Positions 8,693 through 17,550 of a stretch of 64,000 nucleotides of DNA are shown piece by piece. The notes under the pieces are model-generated. The model had not been told where the DNA came from and made no database searches. It worked only from the letters and a program-made list of their open reading frames with translations. Numbering within the stretch: the stretch's first letter is position 1; each line of letters begins with the position of its first letter. This DNA comes from Streptomyces wedmorensis (GTDB lineage Bacteria > Actinomycetota > Actinomycetes > Streptomycetales > Streptomycetaceae). Location of the stretch: positions 62,001 through 126,000 of the forward strand of contig NZ_JNWK01000001.1 in assembly GCF_000716445.1 (NCBI RefSeq). Direction: 5' to 3'. A program made the position numbers and the translations under genes.

Positions 8693-9088
8693 TCAGGCGG
8701 AGGTGAACAAGGCCTCGGGCGTTCCGTCGAGGACGAAGCCGTTGTCGAGACGGACGCGGACCGTCACGTGGGGCCGCTGCTCCTGGTAGGCGAGCCAGTC
8801 GGCCTCCAGGGAGCCGATCTGCTCCTCGAGCCGGCTCCTGCTGGCCGGGGGCATCTGGGCGCCGAAGCCGTCGAGGAGGGAAGTGAGCCGCAGGTACTCG
8901 CGGACCTCGTGGCTCTCCTCCTTGGCGTGCTCGACGACCCGCTCCACGGTGCCCTCGGTGCCCGACGCGAGGGAGAGGGACCCCCCGACGTCATCCGTCG
9001 CGTCCGGGGAGTCCCCGGCCACGGTGAGGGAGCCCGCCAGCCTGACGTCCGCCGCCAGCTTCACCCGCTGGCCGTCATGGAACGCCAT
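8693..9088 (-). CDS. Hypothetical protein, 131 residues
   Basis: Not recognised as a named family. The two ends look like parts of a small beta-barrel (MAFHDGQRVKLAADV near the start, GTEGTVERV in the middle and VRVRLDNGFVLDGTPEALF at the end), separated by a charged helical insert (EESHEVREYLRLTSL and SRSRLEEQIGSLEADWLAY). That pattern would suit an interrupted SH3-like fold, but this is inference. There is no signal peptide or membrane segment. AGAGGC lies before the ATG. It ends 35 bases from the convergent polysaccharide lyase and is divergent from the deacetylase gene. Confidence 0.65.
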   Translation of the reverse strand: MAFHDGQRVKLAADVRLAGSLTVAGDSPDATDDVGGSLSLASGTEGTVERVVEHAKEESHEVREYLRLTSLLDGFGAQMPPASRSRLEEQIGSLEADWLAYQEQRPHVTVRVRLDNGFVLDGTPEALFTSA

Positions 9089-9112
9089 CGGTGCCTCTTC
9101 TCTTCGGTCGGT

Positions 9113-9139
9113 GGGTGAGTGGGTGAGGGGATGGGTGGG
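9113..9139 (+). repeat. G-quadruplex-capable G-tract cluster
   Basis: Five G-runs of three or four bases (GGG, GGG, GGGG, GGG, GGG) with loops of 5, 3, 2 and 1 bases lie in the divergent region between the 131-residue protein and the deacetylase, on the non-template strand of the deacetylase. Confidence 0.5.
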
Positions 9140-9344
9140 TGGAGAATCGGGCCGATCGCTCCGCCCGACACATACCGATGTTGGATACACCAATGCCCGA
9201 GACACCGTCAAAGCGGGCGCCCCGTCCGCCGTGGCGGGAGTCACGGGCGTCACCGGAACGGTCGGACCGGAGTGAAACCTTCCCGCCGCTTGTACCGTCC
9301 TCTCACCTGGGAGACGTCGCGAGCGCACGGGGAGTGGGCATTCC

Positions 9345-10142
9345 ATGGGGCAGCAGAACACGTACAGGACGCACATAGCCGTGGTGGCCTCGGCGGTGGG
9401 GATCAGTCTCGCGGTGTGGGCCGCCGCCGCGCTGACCGGCAACGAGGCCGCCGCACAGCGGGGTGCCGGGCCGGCGGAGCGGACGCCGGCGGAGCAGACG
9501 GAGCAGCCGGCCCGGATCCCTCCCCAGCGGGTGCCCGAGAGCATCGCGCACGCCGCGGAGGCGGGCGGCACGGCCGTGAACATCACCATCGACGACGGCC
9601 CCGACCCGCGGTTCACGCCGCAGATGCTCGACATCCTCCGGCAGAACGGCGTCAAGGCCGTGTTCTGCATGATCGGGCCGCAGGCGAAGCAGCACCCCGA
9701 ACTCGTGAAGAAGGTCGTCGCGGACGGCCACAAGCTGTGCGACCACACCATGGACCACGACACCTCGATGGACAAGAAGCCCGTCGCGTACCAGAAGCAG
9801 CAGATCCTGGCCGCGAAGAAGATGATCGAGGACGCGGCCGGGGGAGCCAAGGTCGAGTACTACCGGGCCCCGGGCGGCGCGTTCACCCCGGACAGCCGGC
9901 GGATCGCCGCCGCGGCGGGGATGCGGCCGCTCGGCTGGAACGTCGACACCAAGGACTTCGAGCAGCCCGGCACGGCCTCGATCGTCAACACCGTCAAGAG
10001 TCAGCTGTCCAACGGGCCGACGATCCTCTTCCACGACGGCGGCGGCGACCGCGGCCAGACCGTCGAGGCACTCCGGCAGGTGCTGCCGTGGCTCAAGGAG
10101 CAGGGGCACGCCTTCAGCTTCCCGGTGCGCACGACTCCTTGA
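9345..10142 (+). CDS. Extracytoplasmic polysaccharide deacetylase (NodB homology domain)
   Basis: A 265-residue carbohydrate esterase family 4 type enzyme with an N-terminal signal or anchor helix (about 10-31) and a Pro/Glu/Gln-rich linker. All NodB motifs are visible: the Asp-Asp pair in ITIDDGPD (83-84), the metal His residues in CDHTMDHD (134 and 138), the RAPGG motif (174-178), the WNVDTKD segment (198-204) and the distal His in ILFHDGGG (230). Such enzymes remove N-acetyl groups from peptidoglycan, chitin-like or related glycans outside the cell using a divalent metal. The ATG is preceded by GGAGTGGG. No partner gene is adjacent; it stands alone between a divergent gene and the amidase. 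Confidence 0.9.
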   Translation: MGQQNTYRTHIAVVASAVGISLAVWAAAALTGNEAAAQRGAGPAERTPAEQTEQPARIPPQRVPESIAHAAEAGGTAVNITIDDGPDPRFTPQMLDILRQNGVKAVFCMIGPQAKQHPELVKKVVADGHKLCDHTMDHDTSMDKKPVAYQKQQILAAKKMIEDAAGGAKVEYYRAPGGAFTPDSRRIAAAAGMRPLGWNVDTKDFEQPGTASIVNTVKSQLSNGPTILFHDGGGDRGQTVEALRQVLPWLKEQGHAFSFPVRTTP

Positions 10143-10363
10143 CCTGCCGTCGCCCCGCCCCCTCTGCAGGTACTCCGCACCGTGCCCTCGCCCACCCTCG
10201 TGCCCGGTCGCCAAGAAGGCCAACCGGCCGCCCTTCCGCCCGTCCGCCCGCACCGCGCCCGCGCCGCTCCGGCGGCAGGGCGAGGCCCTCGACCCCTCGC
10301 GTGTTACTCGCCGGTACGGAATGATGGAGGGACAACCATCCATACGGCGGGGCTGAGGTAGCG

Positions 10364-11779
10364 GTGACGACTTTCGAGGAACGGACCACGGTGCACGCCT
10401 TCCGGGACGACGCACTGGGGGAGCACGACGCCGTCGGTCTCGCGGCGGCGATCCGGCGCGGTGAGGTCGGTGCGGCCGAAGCCGCCAGGGACGCGGCCGA
10501 GCGGGTGCGGGCGGTCGAGGCAAGGCTGCACGCGGTCCAGACGTACGCCGAGTCCCCGGCGCCCGCCGCCGGGGCGGGCGGCGCCTTCGCCGGAGTGCCG
10601 ACGTTCGTGAAGGACAACACCGACTACCGCGGCCTCCCCACCGGCCACGGCAGCGCGGCCTTCAGCCCGAGGGAAGCGCGGAGGCACGCGCCGTTCACCC
10701 GGCAGTTCCTGAGCAGCGGTGTCACGGTGCTCGGCAAGACCCGGCTGCCCGAGTTCGGTTTCAGCCCGTCCACCGAGTACGAGGCGGCCGAGCCCGTGCG
10801 CAACCCGTGGAACACGGGTCACTCGGCAGGAGGCTCGTCGGGCGGCAGCGCGGCCCTCGTCGCCGCCGGTGCGGTGCCGATCGCCCACGCCAACGACGGC
10901 GGCGGCTCGATCCGCATCCCCGCCGCCTGCTGCGGCCTCGTCGGCCTGAAGCCGACCCGCGGCCGGGTCGTGGCGAACGCGCAGAGTCGTCAACTGCCCC
11001 TCGACATCGTCTCCGACGGCATCGTGAGCCGCTCCGTCCGGGACACCGCCGCCTTCCTCGCCGCCGCGGAGACGTACTGGCGCAACCCGAAGCTGCCGCC
11101 GGTCGGCCTCGTGGAAGGCCCTTCGGGCAGGCGGTTGCGCGTCGGGTTCATGCTCGACTCGCCGAACGGCGTCACGACCGACGCCGCCACCCGGGCCGCC
11201 GTCACCGACACCGTGGCGACGCTCCAGCGGCTCGGCCACACCGTGGAGCCGGTGGCGCCGGCCATCGACCCGCGGTTCACCGACGACTTCCTCACCTACT
11301 GGGGACTGCTCTCGTTCCTCATCGGCGCCGGCGGCCGCACCTTCGGCCCGGACTTCGACCGGCGCCGCATGGACGGTCTCAGCCGCGGACTCCACGCCAC
11401 GTACGTGAAGAACTGGCGGAGCACCCCCGGCGTGCTGCGCAGGCTGAAGCGGACCAAGGTGGCGTACGCGGCGGCGTTCCGCGGATTCGACCTGCTTCTC
11501 TCTCCCGTCCTGGCCCACACGGCGCCGCCGATCGGCCACCTCAGCCCCACCGTTCCCTACCCGGAGCTCGTCGAACGGATCCTGCGGTACGTCGCGTTCA
11601 CCCCCGTCGACAACATCGTCGGAACGCCGTCGATCTCCCTGCCCGCCCCCACCGCCACGGAGGACGGGCTGCCCGTCGGCGTCCTGTTCTCCGGCCGGCC
11701 GGGCAGCGAACGCACCCTTCTCGACGTCGCCTTCACCCTGGAGGCGGACCGCCCCTTCCGGCGCGTCCGGGACGTCTGA
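10364..11779 (+). CDS. Amidase signature family enzyme
   Basis: A 471-residue hydrolase of the amidase signature family, cytosolic by appearance. The Ser-cisSer-Lys triad can be placed: Lys83 in GVPTFVKDN, the cis-Ser in GHSAGGSSGGSA (about Ser158), and the nucleophile Ser182 in NDGGGSIRIPA. A GTG start follows CTGAGG. The family includes nylon-oligomer hydrolases, aryl and aliphatic amidases and GatA; the absence of GatB/GatC neighbours and the presence of a normal Streptomyces genome background make GatA unlikely. The natural amide substrate is unknown. It is convergent with the exporter gene of the biosynthetic locus and is probably not part of it. Confidence 0.88.
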   Translation: MTTFEERTTVHAFRDDALGEHDAVGLAAAIRRGEVGAAEAARDAAERVRAVEARLHAVQTYAESPAPAAGAGGAFAGVPTFVKDNTDYRGLPTGHGSAAFSPREARRHAPFTRQFLSSGVTVLGKTRLPEFGFSPSTEYEAAEPVRNPWNTGHSAGGSSGGSAALVAAGAVPIAHANDGGGSIRIPAACCGLVGLKPTRGRVVANAQSRQLPLDIVSDGIVSRSVRDTAAFLAAAETYWRNPKLPPVGLVEGPSGRRLRVGFMLDSPNGVTTDAATRAAVTDTVATLQRLGHTVEPVAPAIDPRFTDDFLTYWGLLSFLIGAGGRTFGPDFDRRRMDGLSRGLHATYVKNWRSTPGVLRRLKRTKVAYAAAFRGFDLLLSPVLAHTAPPIGHLSPTVPYPELVERILRYVAFTPVDNIVGTPSISLPAPTATEDGLPVGVLFSGRPGSERTLLDVAFTLEADRPFRRVRDV

Positions 11780-11814
11780 CGGGACTCCTCGGGCGCCGCG
11801 AGCCCGGACAGGAT

Positions 11815-13080
11815 TCAGTCCGGGTCCGCGGCCTCCGCAGGCGCCCTGCCGAGGCCGCGGATGGCCGGGACGGCGAGCATCACGGTGAGGCAGACGACGC
11901 CCATGACGGAGGAGAAGAGGAGGACGCGGTCGGCGCCGAAGGACTCGGCCGCCGGGCCGGCCAGGACGCGGCCGAGGGGGATGACCATGATGGAGCCGGC
12001 GATGTCGTAGGCGGAGACGCGGCTGAGGACGGCCACCGGGATGTGGGACTGCACGCTGGTCGCCCACATCACGCCCCAGAAGGCGAAGCCGCAGCCGGCC
12101 ACGACGCCGGTGAGGGCCGTGACGGTGAACGACCAGCCGAGCGCGGGGGCCAGCGGGTTGAGCGTGAAGAAGAACATCGCGCAGGCCCCCGCGACGAGCG
12201 GCCGGGCGGGCCGGACGCGCATGCCGAGCAGGCCGCCGACGATCGTGCCGGCGCCGTCGGCGGAGGCGATCCAGCCGTAGCCGCCGGCCCCGTGCTGCTC
12301 GGTGAGGAGCGCCGCGCCGAGCGGCACCGACGGGCCGAACACGAACAGCCCGTAGACGGCCCAGACGACGATGACGCCCCACAGCCAGGAACGGGACCGG
12401 AACTCGTGCCATCCCGTGGCCAGTCGCCGCAGCAGCGGGTCGTCGCTGTCGTCGCCGTCCTCCCGGGCGGTGCGGAGGTGGCGCAGCGACAGCAGGCCGA
12501 GGGCGCTGATCGCGTAGGCCGCCGCGATGACCAGGAAGGAGCCGGCCACGTCCCAGTAGGCCGCGAGGAGGCCGGCCAGGCCGGGGCCGAGGAGGGTGCA
12601 GATCGCCTCGGAGACCCGCAGCAGTGCGTTGGCCCGCTGGATGTCCTCGGCGACCTGGGGGACCAGGGCCGCCAGGCCGGGCTGGAACATGGCGGTGGCG
12701 GCGCCGCTGACCGCCATCAGGGCCATGACGTGCCAGAGCCGTACCCCGCCGCCGGCCAGCAGAACGGCGAGCGTGAGCATGGTCGCCATCCGCACCGCGT
12801 CGGCGCCGACCATCATCACCTGCGGTGTGAACTTGTCGGCCAGTGCCCCGCCGAACAGGATGAGCAGCACGATCGGGGCCATCCACGCGGCCAGCGTGTA
12901 CCCCACGCCGCCGGCGCCGTACCCGGCGGCCAGGACGGTCGTCGTGATCGAGACCATCAGCATGCCGTCGGCGAGGAGCGACGTGCTGCGGGCGGTGAAG
13001 AAGCGCCGGAACCGGCTGGACCGCCAGGGGCTGGGGAGGGCGTCCGGCTTCCGCCGGACGGTCGTGTCGTCCATCGTCAT
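11815..13080 (-). CDS. MFS exporter of the biosynthetic locus
   Basis: A 421-residue, 12-helix major facilitator of the EntS/macrolide-efflux type (SSRFRRFFTARSTSLLADGM near the start, and LFGGALADKFTPQ as the helix 2-3 loop). These proteins expel small natural products by proton antiport. The gene begins one base after the stop of the condensation-domain gene, so the two are almost certainly co-transcribed and translationally coupled. This makes it the best candidate for export and self-protection for the locus product. A second in-frame ATG two codons downstream could also be used. Confidence 0.88.
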   Translation of the reverse strand: MTMDDTTVRRKPDALPSPWRSSRFRRFFTARSTSLLADGMLMVSITTTVLAAGYGAGGVGYTLAAWMAPIVLLILFGGALADKFTPQVMMVGADAVRMATMLTLAVLLAGGGVRLWHVMALMAVSGAATAMFQPGLAALVPQVAEDIQRANALLRVSEAICTLLGPGLAGLLAAYWDVAGSFLVIAAAYAISALGLLSLRHLRTAREDGDDSDDPLLRRLATGWHEFRSRSWLWGVIVVWAVYGLFVFGPSVPLGAALLTEQHGAGGYGWIASADGAGTIVGGLLGMRVRPARPLVAGACAMFFFTLNPLAPALGWSFTVTALTGVVAGCGFAFWGVMWATSVQSHIPVAVLSRVSAYDIAGSIMVIPLGRVLAGPAAESFGADRVLLFSSVMGVVCLTVMLAVPAIRGLGRAPAEAADPD

Positions 13081-13081
13081 G

Positions 13082-14749
13082 TCACATCTGCCGGTCGCGG
13101 CCGGTCCCTTCCATGAGTATGCGTCGCCGCAGCCATGCGCTGCTCGGTTCGGTTTCGGCCGGCGCGCCCTGGACGATCACGTACCGGCGCGGGGCCAGCA
13201 CTCCGGGGCGGCCGGGCAGGGTGTCCATCAGCGCCGCGTGAGCGCTCGCCGGGGTCGGCGGGGAGCCGTCGGCGGCGATGAACGCCGTGAGGTGCGGCCC
13301 CGGCCCTTCGCCGGCCTCGGCCGGCGCGTCGAGGACGACGTGCACGGGGACGCCGCCGACGGCCCGGCTCAGCGCGTCCGCCACGGCGGGCGGCGAGACC
13401 CAGCAACCGTCCACGAGGCACCAGTCGGTGCCGCGCTCGACCGGTTGGACGCCCGTCACCTCGGTGAGCCCGGTGAGCGGCACGTCCTTGTCGGCGGCCG
13501 CCTCCAGGAGCCGTACGAGGCCGGTGAGGAAGCCCTCCGCCTCCTCGCGGGGGAACAGCGCCGGGTCCGCCCACAGGGAGAGACGGAGGAGGGGTGCCGT
13601 CTCGTGGACGAAGGTGAGGAGGCGGGTCGGCAGGACCTGCTCCGGGCCCCGGCCCAGCTCCAGTTCGGGCCCCGGCTCGTCCACCGGGCCCGCCGATGTG
13701 GCCGCGAGGATCGCGGGGAGCGTGCTCACGTCGTTGTAGACGACGTCGCGCGCGAACGCGCTGCCGCGCTCGAACGTGGCCCGCCCGATCATCTCCCACA
13801 GGGCCACCGCGTCGAACCGGCTGTGCCGGTACGCGTTGAGCGCCGCCCCCCACGTCTTGGCGAGGAGCGTGTCGAAGGACGGGACCCGCAGGTCGAGGCA
13901 GAGCAGCGCGTCCTGCGAGAGCGTGTTCACGGAGCGGGCCAGCCGGGGCTCGTACCGGTTGGAGGTCGGCACGGCCGTGACGCAGGCGGTCTGACCGGCG
14001 CGGTGGCCGACGAGCGCGCACCAGGCCGTCAGGAGGACCGTGGCAGGCAGTCCGCCGGTGCGTTCGGCCACGCGGGCCAGCGCCCGGGCGCCCCGCCGTG
14101 ACCGCAGGGTGAGGCACGGCACCCGTACGTCGGTGCCCTCGGCGCCCGGCTCGGCGAACATCGCCTGGGGCCCGGTGCGGATGATCCGCTCCCAATGCGC
14201 CAGCGAGGCACGCGACTTGCGCAGACCCGACGGGGTCGCCTCCTCGGCGGCGAGACCGAGTGGCGTGACGGCCGTGACGTCCGGCAGGCGCGCGCCGGTC
14301 AGCAGCGCGAGCCACTCCTCCCGGAGTACGGCGAGGGCGCCGACGTCGGTCACGGCGTGGCTCGCCGCGAGGGCGACGAACACCGGCGCGCCCGCCGCGG
14401 TGACGAGGGACACCCGGAGGGGGAAGTCCCGATCGAGGTGGAAGCGGTCGACGCGGGCCGCCCGGGCCAGCGACTCGGCGTACTCCGCCGCTTCGGGCGG
14501 CAGCTCGTCGTGGTCGAGGACGGTGAGCGCGAACTCCCCTTCGGCGAAGACGACTTGCTCGCGCGGTACGTCTCCGTCCGCTGGGGCGGGAAACGTGGTG
14601 CGCAGGGCTTCGTGGCGCACCGCCAGGGTGCGCAGGGCGTCGATCGCCGCGTCCGTACGGGTCCCCGGCGGCACCGGCCACACGTCGTGGATGTTGATCT
14701 GCACGGGTTCGTCGCGCAGGACGCAGCGGATCATGTTCGCCTGCCCCAT
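13082..14749 (-). CDS. Free-standing NRPS condensation-domain protein
   Basis: A 555-residue protein made of a single condensation-type fold with no adenylation, carrier or thioesterase part. The active-site motif that is normally HHxxxDG reads SHAVTDVG (130-137): the catalytic second His (131) and the structural Asp (135) are kept, while the first His is Ser and the first Gly is Val. Later motifs resemble NRPS C domains (NRYEPRLARSVNTLSQDALL, and RFDAVALWEMIGRATF). The start chosen is the ATG at 14749, which has GGGGAG eight bases upstream; a GTG 32 codons earlier has no ribosome site. It would transfer an aminoacyl group from the carrier protein encoded in the divergent arm to an acceptor amine or alcohol. 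The acceptor is unknown. Confidence 0.85.
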   Translation of the reverse strand: MGQANMIRCVLRDEPVQINIHDVWPVPPGTRTDAAIDALRTLAVRHEALRTTFPAPADGDVPREQVVFAEGEFALTVLDHDELPPEAAEYAESLARAARVDRFHLDRDFPLRVSLVTAAGAPVFVALAASHAVTDVGALAVLREEWLALLTGARLPDVTAVTPLGLAAEEATPSGLRKSRASLAHWERIIRTGPQAMFAEPGAEGTDVRVPCLTLRSRRGARALARVAERTGGLPATVLLTAWCALVGHRAGQTACVTAVPTSNRYEPRLARSVNTLSQDALLCLDLRVPSFDTLLAKTWGAALNAYRHSRFDAVALWEMIGRATFERGSAFARDVVYNDVSTLPAILAATSAGPVDEPGPELELGRGPEQVLPTRLLTFVHETAPLLRLSLWADPALFPREEAEGFLTGLVRLLEAAADKDVPLTGLTEVTGVQPVERGTDWCLVDGCWVSPPAVADALSRAVGGVPVHVVLDAPAEAGEGPGPHLTAFIAADGSPPTPASAHAALMDTLPGRPGVLAPRRYVIVQGAPAETEPSSAWLRRRILMEGTGRDRQM

Positions 14750-14891
14750 CGTGACCGCTCCCCGCCGCGCCGTGCCGCCCTGGTACGCGACGGTGACGGT
14801 GCGGGTGCTCGTCGGGCGCGGTGACCCGTGCGCGCTCACCGGCACGGGCCCGGCTCGGCCGGGTGCGTGGGGGAGTGCCTCGGAGGGCGGC

Positions 14892-16196
14892 TCATGCGAT
14901 GCCTTTCACGGAGTGCGTGGCGTGGACGAGGGGTGCCCAGGCGTCGATCAGGAGGGCGAAGTCCGCCATGTCCTGCCGGGCCTCGTCGAGGAGCTGTCCG
15001 GCGCGGGCGGCGAGGAGGTCCGCGGCCTCGGCGTAGCGCCCGCCCAGCTTGCGGTAGGAGCGGTCGAGCACGTCGAGGCGTTCGACGTTCCCGGCGGGGT
15101 CGAGGCGCGTGCTGTCCCGGACGAGCTCGGCGACGGCGGTGGCGCGGACGTGTCCCGCGCCGTCGAGCAGTGTGTCGCCGGCCGCCGCCATGCGGGCGTA
15201 CACCGTGTGGAAGTACCCGGCCGACAGCAGGAACTTGGCGAAGCGCAGCTGGTAGGCGAGGAATCCCTGGTCCGAACGCCGTTCGCCGGTGTGGTAGTTG
15301 ACGATGTGCCGGTTGTGCAGCACTCCGGGCAGACGGGCCCCGTGCACCAGGTGGAGGAGGAAGTAGTCGCTGCCTATGGTGTCGGTCGCCGGGGGAAGCG
15401 GGACCCGGCCGTAGACCTCGCGGTCGAAGCCGACGTTGCACATGTCCACCCGCGTCGGGCTGACGGCGGTGAGCGTGGTCCGGTCGGCGGTGAACGCGGC
15501 GGTCCCGGCGCCGCGGAAGGACTCCTCGATCAGGTTGGCCCGCCAGATCTCCGGATAGCCGTAGGGGATCGACAGGCCGACGACCTCGCCGTAGACGGCC
15601 GGGTCGAGTCGGCGGATCTCCGCCACGTCCACCGACATCTCGCCCACGAACGATCCGCCGACCACGGCCACCGGCCGGTCCGCGCAGGCGGGATCGAGCC
15701 GGCTGCGGGTCACCAGACCCGCCACGTCGGCGGCGCGCCGTCCGAGGGCGGCGAGCTCGTGGTGCAGCGGGAAGACCGGCTTCCCGTCGAGGTACTGGTA
15801 GCGGCTGTCGGAGTCCCGGCGGTGCACCGACGAGCACCCCAGGACCTCCGCGATGAGGAACGCGCGGTTGGTGCAGGCGCCGTAGGACACGCGCGACGGC
15901 AGCATCAGGTCGAGCAGCCGCTCGGGGGAGCCGACACCTGAAGCGGCGATCGCCTCGCGCAGGACGGCGCGCTGTTCGGTCTCGTCGAGGTGGTGGACGA
16001 CCACGCCCGGGGCCGGCGGAAGGGCGCGTACCGCCGCGCGGTGCCCGGCGCGTACCGCCGCGTCCGAGGAGTCCAGGATCAGGAATCGGACCTCGACGTC
16101 GAAGTGCGCGGCGCCGTAGGCGGCCTCCTCGGCGACCGCCGCGATGGTCTCCGCGCAGGCGCGGTGGGTGGGGAGGGTCAGGCAGACGCGGCGCAC
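14892..16196 (-). CDS. DUF6271-like protein with GT-A-like features
   Basis: A 434-residue protein that I match to the Streptomyces family I know as DUF6271; the name is from memory. The N-terminus (RRVCLTLPTHRAC, then VEVRFLILDSSD) resembles the nucleotide-binding beta-alpha unit of GT-A glycosyltransferases, and RRDSDSRYQYLDGKP has a DxD-like acidic motif. There is no membrane segment. A GTG start at 16196 overlaps the upstream dioxygenase stop by 19 bases, a sign of tight coupling. A transferase acting on a sugar or on the aminoacyl product would suit the locus, but enzymatic activity is inferred only from motif similarity. Confidence 0.7.
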   Translation of the reverse strand: MRRVCLTLPTHRACAETIAAVAEEAAYGAAHFDVEVRFLILDSSDAAVRAGHRAAVRALPPAPGVVVHHLDETEQRAVLREAIAASGVGSPERLLDLMLPSRVSYGACTNRAFLIAEVLGCSSVHRRDSDSRYQYLDGKPVFPLHHELAALGRRAADVAGLVTRSRLDPACADRPVAVVGGSFVGEMSVDVAEIRRLDPAVYGEVVGLSIPYGYPEIWRANLIEESFRGAGTAAFTADRTTLTAVSPTRVDMCNVGFDREVYGRVPLPPATDTIGSDYFLLHLVHGARLPGVLHNRHIVNYHTGERRSDQGFLAYQLRFAKFLLSAGYFHTVYARMAAAGDTLLDGAGHVRATAVAELVRDSTRLDPAGNVERLDVLDRSYRKLGGRYAEAADLLAARAGQLLDEARQDMADFALLIDAWAPLVHATHSVKGIA

Positions 16197-17281
16197 GCGG
16201 GCTCTCCGCTCTGGACGGAGACCGTCGCGGGGGCGGCGTCGCCCGCGTCCTTCCACGAGGTGAGCCCGAGGAGCCGGCTGCCGAGGTCGGTCAGTTCGGC
16301 GGTGGGGTAGCGCTTGGACTCGTGGAGGACCGGGTCGCCGACGAGGGTGCGGTTCCAGCGCGGGGTGCGCAGATGGCGCCAGGAGTCGACGCGGGACTTC
16401 CGCAGCCGCTCGTGCTCTTCGAGCGCCGGCATCATCGACAGGTACTGGACCGCTCGCACTCCGTCCCGCGAGACGTTGCGCGCCACGCCGTGGGCGAGGA
16501 GGCCGTTCCAGATCAGCAGGTCGCCGGGGTGCAGATCCGGCCGTACGACGGGGAACTCGGCGCGGTCCACGGCGGGGCGGAGGGGATCGCGGTCGGCCGG
16601 CTGGCCGAGCTTCCACTCCTCGAACCGGCGGAACAGCTCCGGGTCGCACTGGAAGCCGCCCGTCTCGGGCCGGGTGTCGTTGAGCGCGATGATGCCCTGC
16701 ACCCGCTGGGGCGGCACGCCGAGCGTGGTGTCGATGTCCCAGTGCAGGTCGATGTCGAAGCCGCGGTCCCGGGTCTCGATCAGCGCGCGGTCGCGGTTGC
16801 GGACGTTGGGCGGGTTGAGGTTGAGCCGGTCGAGGGTCACCCACAGTTCCTCGCAGTCCCAGACGTCGACGAAGGCGTCGTACACGCGCCGGGCCTGGCG
16901 GCTGTCCCAGAGGAGCTGGTGGTGGTAGGCCTCGACGAAGCCGTACACGTGGAGTTGCCGGTCCAGATCGGAGCGGAACGGCCGGTCCTCGTACCAGCTG
17001 TCCGGGCGTTCGGGATCGAGGCCCTGGAAGTCCCACGTGAAGTCGAGCAGTCGCCGGGCCGCGTCGGCCGGGATCGCCTCCCGTACGACGACGTATCCGT
17101 ACGTCTGCCAGTGGGCGAAGTCCTGTTCGGTCAGGACCCGCAGGGGCCGCGACTTCTCCAGCTCCCGCAGGGTCGTCTGCGCCAGGTAGGACTCGCCGTC
17201 GGCACTGAAGTAGGGGCGGTCGGACGCCGCGCGGTGGAGGTGGGAACTGCGTGGGCGGCGGTCGGCGGCGGGTGTCGCCAT
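16178..17281 (-). CDS. Phytanoyl-CoA dioxygenase (PhyH) family Fe(II)/2-oxoglutarate oxygenase
   Basis: A 367-residue non-heme iron oxygenase. The facial triad can be placed as His180 and Asp182 in DIDLHWDID and the distal His264 in NGLLAHGVARNV, with Arg276 positioned to hold 2-oxoglutarate. PhyH-type enzymes in natural-product pathways hydroxylate or halogenate amino acids, often while tethered to a carrier protein. It is the first gene of the minus-strand arm, facing the ligase/carrier genes across a shared promoter region, and its stop overlaps the next gene. It probably oxidises the carrier-bound amino acid or the assembled product. The exact substrate is not readable from sequence. Confidence 0.88.
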   Translation of the reverse strand: MATPAADRRPRSSHLHRAASDRPYFSADGESYLAQTTLRELEKSRPLRVLTEQDFAHWQTYGYVVVREAIPADAARRLLDFTWDFQGLDPERPDSWYEDRPFRSDLDRQLHVYGFVEAYHHQLLWDSRQARRVYDAFVDVWDCEELWVTLDRLNLNPPNVRNRDRALIETRDRGFDIDLHWDIDTTLGVPPQRVQGIIALNDTRPETGGFQCDPELFRRFEEWKLGQPADRDPLRPAVDRAEFPVVRPDLHPGDLLIWNGLLAHGVARNVSRDGVRAVQYLSMMPALEEHERLRKSRVDSWRHLRTPRWNRTLVGDPVLHESKRYPTAELTDLGSRLLGLTSWKDAGDAAPATVSVQSGEPACAASA

Positions 17282-17423
17282 GTGGTCCCTCCGAGGCGGT
17301 GGTCAGGGCCGAGGACGGTCGCTTCCGGCGGTGGTTCGACAGTCGCTGGGCGCGACGCCGGGCGCCGCGGTGGCCGGAAGGGCGTGCCGCGGCGGCTGCT
17401 GAAGGCATGTCGCTCAGCAGAAT

Positions 17424-17435
17424 TGGTGTAGACCA
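17424..17435. promoter_or_regulatory. DasR-like operator 1 (TGGTGTAGACCA)
   Basis: Differs at one of twelve positions from the palindromic core TGGTCTAGACCA of DasR-responsive elements. It lies directly downstream of the minus-strand TTGACA, in the spacer/-10 region of the dioxygenase promoter, a classical repressor position. Other GntR/HutC-family regulators use similar sites. Confidence 0.5.
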
Positions 17436-17538
17436 TCTCTTCTGTCAAGTACGGTGTCGACATGCGGAGTTGTGTCGCTTTCGTGTGTGGTCGGGATGCG
17501 TCGAGAGGGATTCAGGTCGCGACGGGGTGGGCCGACTT

Positions 17539-17550
17539 TGGTCTAGACAA
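17539..17550. promoter_or_regulatory. DasR-like operator 2 (TGGTCTAGACAA)
   Basis: Matches eleven of twelve core positions of the DasR consensus and overlaps the proposed -35 hexamer of the ligase promoter. Having a second site of the same type in one intergenic region strengthens both. Confidence 0.5.

Noticed and set aside
10364..11779. Amidase as part of the biosynthetic locus
   Set aside because: It is convergent with the exporter and separated from the coupled genes, with its own GTG start; no functional link seen.
14750..14845. N-terminal extension of the condensation-domain gene (GTG at 14845)
   Set aside because: No ribosome site and low-complexity sequence; ATG at 14749 has GGGGAG.
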